64,000 nucleotides of DNA from Filobasidium wieringae. Lineage: Eukaryota; Basidiomycota; Tremellomycetes; Filobasidiales; Filobasidiaceae. The position numbers and the translations under genes were made by a program. The DNA lies in the NCBI GenBank assembly GCA_001600055.1, contig BCIV01000011.1:310001-374000 (forward strand), given 5' to 3'. Shown piece by piece: positions 32,737-45,680 of the stretch; the stretch's first letter is position 1; each line of letters opens with the position of its first letter. A model generated the notes under the pieces. The model was given only the letters and a program-made list of their open reading frames with translations. It was not told the origin of the DNA and ran no database searches.

Positions 32737-35700
32737 ATGTTCTCCTTTCTTTCCGCCTTCTCTCTCCCGACTTTCTCGAACTTCACCACTTATATCCCCG
32801 GTCTTTCGCTGCCTGACAATTTGCAGAAACGACTGGTCTCCTTCGTCCTTAGAAGAACTTTAGGGAGATTCGTCCAGCATGACGGGCTTTTGTCAGAACG
32901 TGTCGATGCTCAGGTATCGTCTGGGAAGCTCAAAGTACAAAGGCTAGACTTGGATCATGCAGTGAGTAGATTATTTTGTGATGCCAAATGGAGAGAGCCG
33001 TGTGTTGAGATTGCGTCTCTAAGGCCATCAACGCTTTGCTGCCTGCTTCTTCCCCGCTCGCATTCGTCGCAGGTCACATCGATGGGACTGATGTCCAATT
33101 ACCATTCCCGAACCTCTTATCAACACCTTTGTTTATAGATCTCAACTCTATTTATCTGGAACTATGCCTGAAGAATTTGGCTATAATTAAAGAAGACGAT
33201 GACCGCCTGGACCTGGCCGCAACGGTCTTAGCCGCCACGGAGGGTTTCGTAGCAGAAAGCATGTCTCAGCAGGAAGTAGAGCAGCTATCGAATTCTTTTT
33301 CTGGCTTTGGGCCTATCGCTTCGGACGATCCCATCTTAGAAATCGATCCATTCGGGCCAGATGAAACGTCCAATGCGTACTCGGCGCCTGGAGATTTCCC
33401 ACTCGACAATGGAGTACGGGAAGCCGTACCTCCAGCTTCTCTCCTCGCCTCTATCCTCAAAAACATCTTGGCGCAACTGAAAGTGCGAGTAGGGAGTATA
33501 GTCGTCAGGTTGGTTCTGCCGGAAAGTACATCCAGTGATACCGACGCCCACACAGAGAATGGGTCTCTGAGCGACTCTGAAGAGCAGCGTGGCGCACCGT
33601 GCGAGCATCTATTGGAGCTCACTTTCGGCATGATCACATATGGGCCTGAGAACGGAGATGTGGACGAGTCACAACATGTGCTGCGAGTAGTTGGTATAGA
33701 AGGTTATTTTAGCAACCGATTCTCAATACCGCATCTCGTTGCCTCAGCTGCGACTACCTCGACGCTTGCATCGAGAGGTGTAGCAAAGACGCAGGAAGAA
33801 GAATTGTTGGAATCGCAGACTTTGTGTGGGGACGAGTTGTCCGATAGCCTCTACGAGAGTGCTCTTGACCAACCCGACGAGGTTCATGAAGAGAGCGGCG
33901 AGATAGATCCGTTCGAAACCGATCGCGAGGATCAAGACGGATCGGCCAGTTCTATGATGGATGAAGATATGCAACCGAAGCACTACGCACAGCTCGAAAG
34001 GAGAAGATTTTTCAATTTAAAAGATGCCGGAAGTCTGACATGCCGCATAACAAAAGCACTGAACTCATCAACTATCATCACTGCGGAAATGGACCAGATT
34101 GAGGCGAATATTTCCCTTGTGGATCTTGCTTCCCTAACTCATATAGCGAGGACATGGTCGACTGGAAAGGAAATTAGCGAAACTTCTGGATCAACTTCTG
34201 AGCTGAGCCGGGTTCTACTCAATTTCACCTGTCCGAATGTAGAGATCTTCGCATATGATCGAATCTCTGGAGAAACATCAAGCGAATGCGCATCCTCAGG
34301 TTTTTCGCGAGGTAGCGTCCATGAACGGACAGTCCAGCAAGGATTAGCTCTACAACTAAGGGATATATCGCTGAGTGTTCGTCACGAAACTGTTTCCGCT
34401 CGGCTGAGCGACATTCAGCTCTTATGGCACGATGGGCCAAAGGGTACTGCAGAGCGTATGCGCCGCATCGTTTTCGTTGATTCATCTCTGGTCACAAAGT
34501 CTGAGCGGTATCTACCACCTGCGACAGTCACGACCCCTCCAGAAAGAGAGATCACGTGGATGTCTGTGATTAGCATTGATTCTCTCGATCAGATTGAGTC
34601 AGGACATGAGGCTAGGTTCTCAGCAGTTGTCAAAAATGGTCAAAGTAGGTCTTGCACTCGTGGATCGATGATGCCGCTGACCGTTCAGTCGATCTTCTAG
34701 CGAACATTGCGTTTCCGCCGATGCATGTGCGTATTGACATTGCCCTTGTTGAAGATATGTTACCATACTTCAAGAAGATCAGCAATCTGTGGACATCGGT
34801 GTCAGATGAGCAACGACTCACATCGAGCCCGTCAGAAACATCGTTGATTGTGAGCTGTGAGGTGATACGCCTACAGATCTGTCTACCGCTACAGGATCGG
34901 CACTACGAATTATCAGCATATGAGACCGGTTTTGATCGCCGAATCGTCTTAGATTTGCGTTCTATTACGTGGGCGCCTCTTGAACCCACAGAAGTGGAAG
35001 CCCTGGGACACCCGGATTCGTCCTCTAGGATCAGCCTTGAGCAAGTTTCTCTATTCATGAGGATCATAGATGGTATGTCGAGCAGATGTATAATGGTTCG
35101 TACTTCTGACATCTAGTACAGCTCCAGTTCTGTATCCTATCTGCGTCCTTACGGCTAGTCAATTGTCAAGACCCGAGGTCATTCTTCACAAAAGGGCCGG
35201 GTCTCAGACGACATTAAGCTTAAACATCCCACACGTTCAGTCGAAATTGGATCAATTAGCTTTGTTCGGCCTACAGTATTTTGCCGACGATATTAGTCGA
35301 TGGCTTGACGCAGTTCTACATGGAGATGAAATGTCCCCGAGAGACAATATCAGGCTAGTCAGCAGTCGGTTCTTTGGGTCCAGTATAATCGCGTCACCGC
35401 TAGACTATTCGACTGAGGATCTTGAAGGGTCCTCTCAGCAGATACTTGACTGCAAGGTGGCCCAAGGTATGTCGGGCGGTTAATCGCGGAGTCAAGATAT
35501 CGCCTGTCTGAATCAGTTCTTATCAGTCAATATCGTTGTAACTGGGTCACGACATGCTACAATGACTTTAAGAGGAAGAGGCTTGTCCTGCCGTGTGGCT
35601 TCTTTGACTGGGGAAACGGTTAGTCAAGCGAGGTTTTAACCTACTCGTAAGGTTGTTGAACGAGCCATTTTTGATAGCTTGGCAGCATGATTGACGTTGG

Positions 35701-38700
35701 AATCTGTAGTGGAGACGGTTGGATACTTCGGGAGGAGAATCTTCCCGCTGAGCTGATCTTCCAACATGCAAACGAGGGAAGCGAACCAACAGTAAGCCCT
35801 CGTGTCCGTACACAGCTGCATATGATCGCCTGACCGTGTCGTTATAGGGAACCTCAAATGGGGATCTTGCCGCACTAACATTGGCGACCATTCAACATGC
35901 TTCAACATCCAGCAAACAAACAAGCATCGATCTCCATGTAAAAGCTCTTCATATCTGGTCAAGCGGAATTGAGGATTGGATGAAAGATATTGGGCAAGCT
36001 GTCAAGGCACCTTCAGGCGTAAGTACGATGAGCTAATGTCAAGCGCTCAGCGATGACAATAGCCCATCATAAATTCAGGTCTTCGAGGACGTGACACCAA
36101 GTGACTATACCAAAATCACAATCACACTCAGCGATTCTGCACTCCATTTCTATCCACGGATTCCCACTGGGGCCTTGCGCTTCGACATCAAGGAGTTCCG
36201 CTTACGGACGTCAAAACAACATCACGCTTTGAACCAAGACTATACCATCAAATCTGATGAGATCAGATTGTCAGCTGCTCATCAAAGATCGCTTGATCAG
36301 GTTTCTGTCCAAACAAACGTATGAAGCTTTATCTGTTGATCAGGATCCTTGGCCAAGCTAAATCACAATTTCGTCTTATAGGCTGGGAATTATCGCCAAG
36401 TTGCCAAGCTGACAAACCTTCGGTCTAAAATTGGGTTACAGTTAGCGAGCGGTCAAACGCATGTATGTCTCTCCTTGCGCGCGTTCAAAGTATCTTGCAG
36501 TAAATCGAAATCAAATGACAGGTTGAAATCAGCCGAATGGACCTTGTCGTAGGCGCCTGTGCGGATAGTATGGCCACCACGATGGATCTGTTACAAACCC
36601 TAGCGGCCGCTTGCACACGAACAACAACGGACGGACCAGAAGCGCCACAGAACTCTGAAAGGGATGCCTCGCGACCTCTACAAGCTAACGATCTCAAAAG
36701 CAAGTAGACAATCAATACCTGGAGAGATCTTACCTAACGTGTTCAACACCCCTACAGCCGGACTACGCGATCGAGCTTTCAGTCCCGAAGCTATCAGAGC
36801 ATCTGAGGGCGATCTCTTGTCTGATGACCTTCCTACTAATACTGGCTATCTTGCCGTCTCTCGCAAGGGCAGCCGCACTCGAGAATCTAAGCTCGGACAT
36901 GTCAAGACCGACGGGATTGAGATCTACCATCCATACCAGTTTGAGCTGTACTATGACCACCATGACGAAATGGAACGGAAATACTGCAATCTATCTGCAG
37001 AGTAAGCATTTGAGATCCGATCTTGACAGCTCTGACCTCTTCTTTGCAGCGGTAGACGACGTACATTAATCGAGACCAAAGATTGCAACCTGAAGATCGA
37101 GCTCTACGATGGGTATGATTGGCAATATACGCGCGATAAGATTCAGACAGAGGTCGCCGCGATTCGGCGAAGACTACAAACAATACGACACATGATCGCC
37201 TCGGGACAAAACCCAAAGATGGAATTATCGGGGACGAGCTCATTGCTTTTCAATTCCATTCGGATAGGTTTGCCCGAAGAAGAAGAGTACGACGATTCAA
37301 ACGATCTAGCCGCTGCTGTTGAAAAACAGCTTGAGGAATTAGGAAGCGATGCTGGCCTTGCTGAAGAGTGGCAAAGTGTCGAAGCGGGATCGGCGTCAAA
37401 TTCATCAGGCCAGAAGGGTAGCAAACGTCGAGATCTGAACAGGTCAAGCAGAGCGCTGTTGGAGATCAGACTCCTTGGGATCATGTTCGAATATGGCATT
37501 CCGCTTTTCACTAAAACTGCCGGCCTTAGCGCGGAGTTGGATCTAACCATAACATCGATCGAGGCTCTGGATCATCTCCCATCATCCACTTGGAAGACAT
37601 TCTTGAAGACTATGAAGGGAGAGAAGCTAAACCATCGTTCTACACTGAGTCGAGATCCCTTACTCAGCCGATGCCAAATCAAATGGTTCCTTCCGGAGGA
37701 CGATCAGGGGTCAGAGGCCAATATGAAGGTCAGTTCCGACAGGAGACATTCTATGAGCCTACCTGGATTGTCTTTCGCTGTTTTTAGCTCCGCCTATCGC
37801 CCGTCAGGATGCATGTAGATCAAGACCTCCTAGATTTCATCAAGAGGTTCGCATCTTTTTCCAGTTCCGATGATGATAGCCAGAGTGCCGAGACAAAATC
37901 GCGATCGATCCCCCAATTTATTCGTGAGTAGTCGTTCTTTCACAGTCTGGCAATTGCTGAATCGCAACAATCGGATTTGCAGAGCGAGCTGAGATTTCGC
38001 CGATCGAGATTAAGCTGGATTATAAACCTAAGCGAATTGACTTGCAATCTCTCGGGAAGGGCCATTTGGACGAACTCATTAATCTGTTCCATTTCGAAGA
38101 AAGTAAATTGACATTGCGGCACGCAACGATTAGAGGTGTAAGCAAGATCCTGTCGAGCCTTCAAACGCGCCTGAGTAGTTTGTATTGCCTTGCACTGCAG
38201 GTTTCTGGCTGGAGTTCGGTGTATCAATCACTTCTACAGATATGGACACCTGACATCAGGGCCAATCAGATGTCTGATCTCGTTGGAGGTGCAGCCCCGG
38301 TGCGATCGTTGATGCAAGTGGGATCGGGAGTTGCCGACCTTATACTACTCCCTATCGATCAATGGCAGAAAGATGGAAGAATCGTCAAGGGCATACAGCG
38401 GGGTGGAACTTCTTTTGCGAAGACCACTACTCTGGAAGCTATGAAGCTCGGAGCAAAGCTAGCCACTGGTACGCAAGTCATTCTTGAGAAGGCTGAAAAT
38501 GCTTTGCGAAGCGACACATCGCGGTCGCAGAGGGGTGAGATCCTGGAAGAAGGCCAAGCGGTTACTCAGAAGCGAAGTCGCTATGCTGAGCAGCCTGTTG
38601 GAGCCAGGGAAGGACTGTCTCAAGCGTACAACGCGCTAACGCAAGACTTAGGCTCGGCCGCTCAAACAATATTAGCAATCCCGATGGAAGTTCACGAAAA

Positions 38701-38943
38701 CACCGGGAGCAATGTAAGCTACATCTTCTGCATCGTGATCGATACAATGCGGTATTGAGATGTGTCGCAACACAGGGCGCCGGTAGAACGGTAATAAGAG
38801 CCGTACCATTGGCTGTTGTCCAAACGATGATGGGTGTGACAAATGCTAGCCGAAAGACGCTACAAGGCATACGCAACCAGCTGGATCCCCAGGTCCTACA
38901 GCAACTACAAGATAAATACAAGACTGCCACAGACGACACTTGA
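32737..38943 (+). CDS. ATG2: Autophagy lipid-transfer protein ATG2
   Basis: Atg2 is a rod-shaped lipid-transfer protein that joins the ER to the growing autophagosome and works with Atg9 and Atg18. The start MFSFLSAFSLPTFSN leads into LPDNLQKRLVSFVLRRTLGR, DAQVSSGKLKVQRLDLD and, after an intron ending in AAG, AINALLPASSPLAFVAGHID; this is the chorein-type N-terminus of Atg2. An acidic, probably disordered middle follows (ESGEIDPFETDREDQDG). Further regions include an EVAAIRRRLQTIRH-like segment near 37160 and the Atg2 C-terminal part (LVGGAAPVRSLMQVGSGVAD, RGGTSFAKTTTLEAMKLGAK), ending VIRAVPLAVVQTMMGVTNAS…RNQLDPQVLQQLQDKYK. About 12 introns; roughly 1800 residues, within the family range. 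Its stop lies 85 bp from the convergent metallo-hydrolase stop. Confidence 0.93.
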
Positions 38944-39028
38944 CGATCCATGACCTTAGGTAGATAGACGACGATTTCCATTTTTGTATCCATTTCTGGA
39001 CCACTTGTTACGTGTTTTGTACAATATC

Positions 39029-40362
39029 TCACGACTCAGGGTCCATCTCTTTCTGCTTCTTCCATCCATTAGTTTTCCAATTGTCAAGTGTTTCGGGCCA
39101 CTCAGGCAGGACATTGTCAACTTGTCCTTCATGTGCGAGCAGAACCATCACATTATCTTCCGCTGACATTCTTGTTAACCGGCTAATGGAAACGGTGTTT
39201 TCTACAGGATCATCGTCCAGTGCGGTCATCTTGGAAGGATCGTTTGGAGATGGATAAAAGGGGATTCTGCTTCGTCGATCTGGTGCACCTTGAGCTGGGA
39301 CAGGAAGGTAGAGGCTTTGATGGTGAGACGTGTCTCCCCCCAGAAGCAGATCTAGATATACGAAAGGCCAGTCAGCTTTATGCGTGGCGGCAGTAAAAGG
39401 ATCGGTAAGCTCACAGGTTGGAGGATCAGCAGTCACTCGCGCAAGAGCATTGAGGTGTCCAACGGTATGCTTTATCAGACAAAAACATGTTAGTGGAAAA
39501 GCATAATTTAAATCTTTCGACAGGGCATAACCTCACCCCCTCGTTCGCTAGCAGCCAGAAGCTTCCATCTCCAAACCAATCTACTCCTTGCCCATAACAC
39601 GCGATCTTCTCCCATCTTCTTTCGATAGACTTTCCGTGGGATCCAATACTTGCTATCTCGCCGTTCCATGCATTTCCTTCAGTCATAGAAGGTAACTCAA
39701 GAATATGTGTCTCTTCCAACCATTTCTTAGGCCATAAAGCATTTGGATCTTCTGGAGCACCGGGACCGATGGATTCCAGGGATTGGTAGCCTAGAATCAC
39801 GCTGGTATGCTCAGGAAGAGTTTCGAAATCACCATAATGATCGAAGTGTTGATGAGACAAAATGAGAAGGTCTAATTTGGATAGATCGTAGGAGCCTTCT
39901 TGAAGCCGCTTGATCGGGCCTGGACCAGGGGTAACCTTGAATTTCTTGAGAGCTCCGTCAAGTAGTTTTCTATAATGAGAACTTGATCAGAAAAAGGCTT
40001 TACTAGAAAATCCCCCTTGCTCCACTCACTGAGGAGAGTTCTCCGGATCCTGATCACACAGGGACACGTCAATAAGGGAGCGTTTTCTGACATGTTCCGC
40101 TGCCTACCGCTCGAATCCCCAGATCCCAGAGCAAAGCCTTTCCCTCTTTCTCGACGAGAAAACTCCAGGAAGGTAGTTCAATCGTCTCGTCATGGCTCTT
40201 TGCATCTGCCACAATCTCTCGAGGCAAAGTGAGCTTCCCGGTGGGTAGCAGTGATACGCTGACTATTGAAGAAGCATCTTTGGGTTGTGGGATCGGAGTG
40301 AAGGCGAATTCCTCTGGTCTGATCGGCTTGAGCCTTGGATCGTCTGGTTTTACATCAGACAT
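39029..40362 (-). CDS. Metallo-beta-lactamase-fold hydrolase
   Basis: Likely a zinc-dependent hydrolase of the MBL superfamily; the substrate is unknown. The zinc-binding motif HxHxDH is present as LILSHQHFDHYGD, followed by the later ligand region HTVGHLNALARV and LLGGDTSHH, with a further His near the C-terminus (LLAHEGQV). The N-terminal part has VSVSLLPTGKLTLP and SWSFLVEKEGKALLWDLGIR, the usual first strands of the fold. The arrangement resembles fungal MBL proteins of the N-acyl homoserine lactonase-like group, though that is a similarity of layout, not proof of activity. There are at least four introns. The start at 40362 (MSDVKPDDPRLKP) is the first in-frame ATG of the frame. No signal peptide is seen, so a cytosolic location is likely. 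Confidence 0.82.
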
Positions 40363-40523
40363 GTTGACGGTTTCTTTGTGAAGACGGATTTGTGAGAATT
40401 GCGGACTTGTCCTGATCGAATTGCTCAATATGCATGGTACTGGGGTTCAATTGTCAACGTCATCATACAAATACATCCGGGCGTTTCATATGACACCGGA
40501 TCTAATTATCCCTCAAGTCCTTC

Positions 40524-43385
40524 TTACGACCCTTGATCAAACGTCTTGACAATCGTATCAATCCCCGTTTTCGCCTGTTCCCTATCCTCCGCCTCTACCA
40601 ATTTGGCAACTGGCCAGGACTCCTCGACAGGTATATCCTCCAGGTCATCCTCCTCATCCATCTCGATTCCCTCCTCAGAGATTTCCACCTTGTTCAATCG
40701 CTTGATTCCTCGGTCCCGCACCTTCTCTTTAGATTTAGGTGCGTGAGGGAAAAGATCCCCCCACGTGACTTTTCTTGCATCATAATATGCTTGTTTCGAT
40801 TGAGATTTGGGGATCGTCAATCGAACAATTGATCCTGAATGCGTGAAAAGGTAATCAGCGATCGCTCAACAAGCTTTCCCGCGTCTACGACTCACCTGAA
40901 GGATGGCATGTGTCCATTACAACGTGTCCCGACCTTTTCAGGGGCGGGTAGACCAACCGGGGCCAATAATATGCCTCTTTCCTCAGATCCTCCTGATCGA
41001 CCTCCTCCTCAACCTCTATCGCGACTTCTTGCTTCTCTAATGGAGGAATATACCTCATCACCTCGACGCTACCGTCTCTCGCCCCTTTGATAGGAACGAT
41101 CAGGCCCTGTCTCATACTTTCCTCCTTCAGTGCGTTCCTCTCCCTCTCATCCTTTCCCACTCCCCCGACCAAGCCTGACCCTGTCGTCCGAGGTACAGGT
41201 CGATGTCCTCGTCGGACGACGACGTAAGAGTAGTTGGAATCCGATTCTCCGTCCTTGTTGTGTTTCGTCTTGCGCAAGAACCGAGGAGTTTGGATTCGTT
41301 GGGAAAAATGACAATTGTCTCGAGTAGCCAATAAGGGGCAGGTTCCGTCATGCGGGCACTAATAGGGTAAAAACATTCTCAGCATGAAGATAGACTGGAG
41401 GTTTAAAAAACAAGCATTTACTGGAGCGATAACATGACTTCCTACAAATTGATCGTTGATGGAAGCGTCTTGTCCATTAACGTACGTGTCTTGGGTACTT
41501 TCCCCGACCGGCTCAACGATGTCGTCGTTTTCCTCAATCGAAGCGGATTCAACATCCTCCTCCGCATAGAATATCTGATCCCCAACCCTTAAGACCTCTT
41601 TGCCATCCACGATTTCGACCGTCCCTTCCAGGGCATCCCCTTCCCTAGCTTTACGTCGATTACGTTTGGCTTTTCTCTTGTTCCTCAAGATCAGACGATC
41701 AATTTCTTCCGGTTCCATTCCTTCGGCCGCTGTTGGCGTTTGTCGTCCGAGATCTAGCAAGTACTGCCTGGCGTCGGCGACTATCCGGAACCCATCTGTC
41801 GTCCCTTCATCGATCACGATCTAGATGAAAACTTGATCGGTTAAGATGTTGGCGTCGATCAGACGACGTATTGCCTTACTATCGTCTCTGCACCAGTCTC
41901 CCACAATTCCTTCAGCTTTCGTCTTCTCGCTGGTTGATTCGGTAATTTGCTTAACAAATAAGGCACCAGAATGGTAGACGGCTGCAAGCAATTTACTTTA
42001 CGTTGAGACAAGGCCCTCTCGACAAACACAGGCTGTACAAACACACCTTGTCTCTAGGACGGTATATCCGGCTGAAATTGATATCGCCTTGTAAATCGGC
42101 ATCTGAAACAGGTCATTCTAGTATGTGACGTCCGAGTGAATTTGCAACGGGTAGCTACTGACCTCTTGCAATGGTTTGGGCCAAATCTAGGATATGGCGT
42201 GATCCATGAACAAGGTCAAGCCTTGGGCCAATTGTGACAACATGTTCTTCTCGTGGGTTTGAAGGCAGCAAATGCATTATGTCTTGTATCGCCCTAGATC
42301 CAAACACCTTATGAGTATATATAGCACGTCCCAACAGCCTTCTTTCACGACGCACCATAGACCTGCCCCGATACCTCCATCCAGTACTAGCCATTTTTTA
42401 GTAGACGATCCTGCGATCATATCATTCCACCCTTCTGCACCTAATCTGCCTTTCAACTCTCGCAGAACGTTTCGTACAGCAGCATATTCACCGGGCAGAT
42501 CGACAATAGCGCTCACCAGCGCGCTTAGTGGCGTGACAGCTTCTCTCCGTCTAGTATCGTAATGTGACGAGGATGATTTGGGGGATGCCTGGTGTTCCTG
42601 AAGAGAAGATGATAGATGTGCTCTCTTGGAAGAAGCACGTGACGAAGCAGGGGCTCGGAAAGAAGGCTTTGCCGACATTTGGGAGAGATACGCTTGACGT
42701 AGAAGTTTCGGGTTCTCGACCGCTACAGATTGTAACTGCTTAGCGGAGAACAGGCGGAGCAATTCAGCACTGCGTACTCACTGTCAACCTGATTCTGAAT
42801 AGCATTGACAAGTTCCTCGGGTAGCTCTACTGATCCAATTCTCTTGGACCCAAATGCCGCAGCTGGGGATCGTCGCTCCTCCCTGGGTTCTGAAGAGAGC
42901 AAGTCCTCCTCACCGACGACGAATGAGCTAGATATCTCATCACCAGCTCGTCTGGCGATTTCATCCAAAGCAGCAAGCTCTTCTGCTTCTGTCATGATGT
43001 ATGATGCATCTTCTTGCGCTACTTCAGAGGATCTCTGTGCCTCCGCCTTGCTCTTGATATCTGCGTGATCTTGCTCAGCAGATTCATCATATATTAAGGG
43101 TCTTTTTCGCCTGACTGAACGATGTCCCGATCCCAAGCCCAAATTCATGTCATCTAGCAGGTCCAGGGTATTGGAATCGATGCCAATGCGCGGTAGTGAC
43201 GCTTTGTTATCGATGTGCGGTTTCTTTGCCTCATTGTGTAAGATAGTGGCTGTAGATATTGTGCGGTATGTAGCTCTGGCTCGAGGAAAGCCTTTCAGCG
43301 GACATATCGCTGCCCTTTGGTATGCCATCCGAAGCAGTTGGTGACTGTTTGCTCTACAGGAGTTCCCCTTTAAATGGATGAGCAT
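40524..43385 (-). CDS. RSM22: Mitochondrial ribosome-associated RSM22/METTL17-like protein
   Basis: Rsm22/METTL17 is a methyltransferase-like iron-sulphur protein needed to assemble or start translation on the mitochondrial small ribosomal subunit. The N-terminus is rich in Arg, Ala and Ser without acids (AICPLKGFPRARATYRTIST), a probable mitochondrial presequence; the ATG at 43328 is an alternative start. Family blocks follow in order: SVELPEELVNAIQNQVD, YAAVRNVLRELKGRL, a SAM-domain-like stretch KKWLVLDGGIGAGLWAIQDI, then VVTIGPRLDLVHGSRHILDL, IVIDEGTTDGFRIVADARQY, and the Cys-containing APCPHDG-type region reading HDGTCPLLATRDNCHFSQRI, followed by YSYVVVRRGHRP and the C-terminal part RSGHVVMDTCHPSG. 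Around six introns. The conserved Cys cluster (PVNACF … CPLL … CHFSQ) fits the Fe-S binding reported for METTL17. Confidence 0.86.
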
Positions 43386-43862
43386 ATTTCGATCTCGCTA
43401 TCCAGAGTGGACTGCTCAATGTCAGAAATATGTCTATATGCGATATCATCTATGCGTTAAACGGGTGACGAATTAGGCTTCCGGCATTGCAGTCTTTACA
43501 GAGAAGGGCGTGTCCGACGGGAAGCAGGGGCATTGTCATGTAGGCATTAACGATACAAGCGGAAAACATTAACACATCGTACAGGGAAGAGACAAGCAAG
43601 CAAAAGCCAGCAGAAAGATACGAGTTGTAAAGGTCTCCATGTGAGACGGCCCGGAAAAGCGAAACAGAAAACAAGCCGAAGGTCAAGATGATGCAAAAGA
43701 GCGAGTGCAGAGGGGTCGTAAAGGTGTTGATATAGATCGTGATACGAGCTTGAGGACAGAATCCGAGGAGAACCTGTTGCGAGTATAGCCTGGAAGATAT
43801 TCCTTTTGGGGTATAGGAGGTCGCTGTTGTCTAAATTTGTGCGGCCGAAAACGCGACGGCTC
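43386..43862. other. RSM22 5' flank and LisH-gene 3' flank
   Basis: Both neighbours are on the minus strand. No gene or RNA recognised. Confidence 0.3.
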
Positions 43863-45324
43863 TCATTCTCCTACCCCGTCTCCATCCCCGTCACCCATCG
43901 CTCCATCGTATAGGAATTCGTTGAAGCTGAATTCGGCATCAGGAAACCCAAGATCCATCCCATTTTGATTCAGGCCCTCCAAGAAGCTTGGATCGACTAT
44001 CGAAAGATCGATATCACCAAACATATTGATTGCTTGCTGATGTTGACCTTGATGGTTCTGGTTCTGATTATGATTCTGGTTATGCCCTTGCGGCTCGACT
44101 TCTTGTGGTCGATTTTGTGCTTGAGCTGCAGCAGCCAAATCACCAGGCGAAGGGATATTGTTCTGCTGATTACCATTGGTAGGGGCAAGCGACGTGCCTG
44201 GTGCAGAAGACGTCGCTGTTCTGGGAGACGGCGTCTTCGCTTCAGACGAGCCTGACCCAGAACCCTTATTTACGTTAGGCGATTGCTAGTGAAGCGGTAG
44301 GTGCAATTAGTCGACTGGATGTTAGGACCGACCGGAATCAAAAGAAGGCTTACTTCATCAGGCTTTTTACCATGCGACGATCCCGGGGGTCGTTGACGCG
44401 ATCCAGGCCTGGGCGTCGCAGCAACGGAAGGAGAAGGCGGAGGCATATGGTTTCCTTGTTGACCACCTGGTCCAGGCTGTTTTTGACCTCGCTGTATTGC
44501 CTGTGTTAGACTGAGTTGAGGCGTGTCTGTTACTGCCTGAACTTGTTGCCCAAATGCGTTGGGATCCACGTTCTCATCGTCTTGCATGTCTGGTAATGCA
44601 GAAGCCTGAAGACCAACCGCAACGGGAGAGAACTTGAGCGCTCGCATCGCTTCCATTTGGTTCTCGCGGACACGTTGCTGGTATTGTCGTTTACGCTGAA
44701 TTGGACAGGGCAGGTCAGCCGTAAGACCTAAACGAGAAAAAAAAGCTGTAGACTTACGTGTTCATCCTGAGGTGCACCGCTTGAAGACTGAGGAGTCGCA
44801 GGTTGCGATTGATTAGAGCCCATCTGTGCTTGCTGATTCATCTGCATCATCTGCTGTTGATGCTGTATTTGCTGCGCATGCTGCTGAGCTTGCAGCGACG
44901 CTTGCGCCATGTTTTGGTTTTGAGTTTGGACAGACATCGCTTGCATCAACGGTAGATTTCCAGGATGAGGAGTCGATTGCTGATGAGGCGTCTCCGGCGG
45001 AATGCCATATGGACTAGCGGCCGCACTACCAGAATTTCGCCTCATACGCTTTCTGTCAGGTGGGGACATGCCTCGATCTTCTCCTTGTCGCTGCTGATTG
45101 ATGGATCGGCATCAGCTCAACGTTTCGAACGAGGATGACAAAAGCGCTTACTTGTTGGGCTTGGGCTTGCGCTTGTTGCATCATTTGAGGTGTCATCTGT
45201 TGCATTCCGTTTGGTCTGCAGAGAAGATACGCCACAGGCAAGAACAAGCATACAGATTAATACATGACAACCTGTTGAAACCGATTAGGACTAACCCTTG
45301 TTGAGCCTGCCGCATAGCCATCGC

Positions 45325-45360
<36 letters not shown>

Positions 45361-45648
45361 ATGCAATGCCATTCCAGGGTTCTGTTCGTGTCGACTTAGA
45401 AGCGTTTGATATGTCTGCTTCAATCGAACCTGGGAATCAAGGGTGTGCCTCAGTACAAAATATTGGTAACACGCTCGGGGACCAGACTTACGCGTTCTGC
45501 AGCGTTCATGTTCTCTGGGTTCCGCGACTCAAGATTACAAGCTCCTAATGCCTGCATCATTGCAGGTAGATTAATAGGCCCCAAGCCCAGCCCAGCATAC
45601 TGCACATCCATCTGCCTCTGCATTTGTTGTTGCTGCTGGGCATGTTGA

Positions 45649-45680
<32 letters not shown>

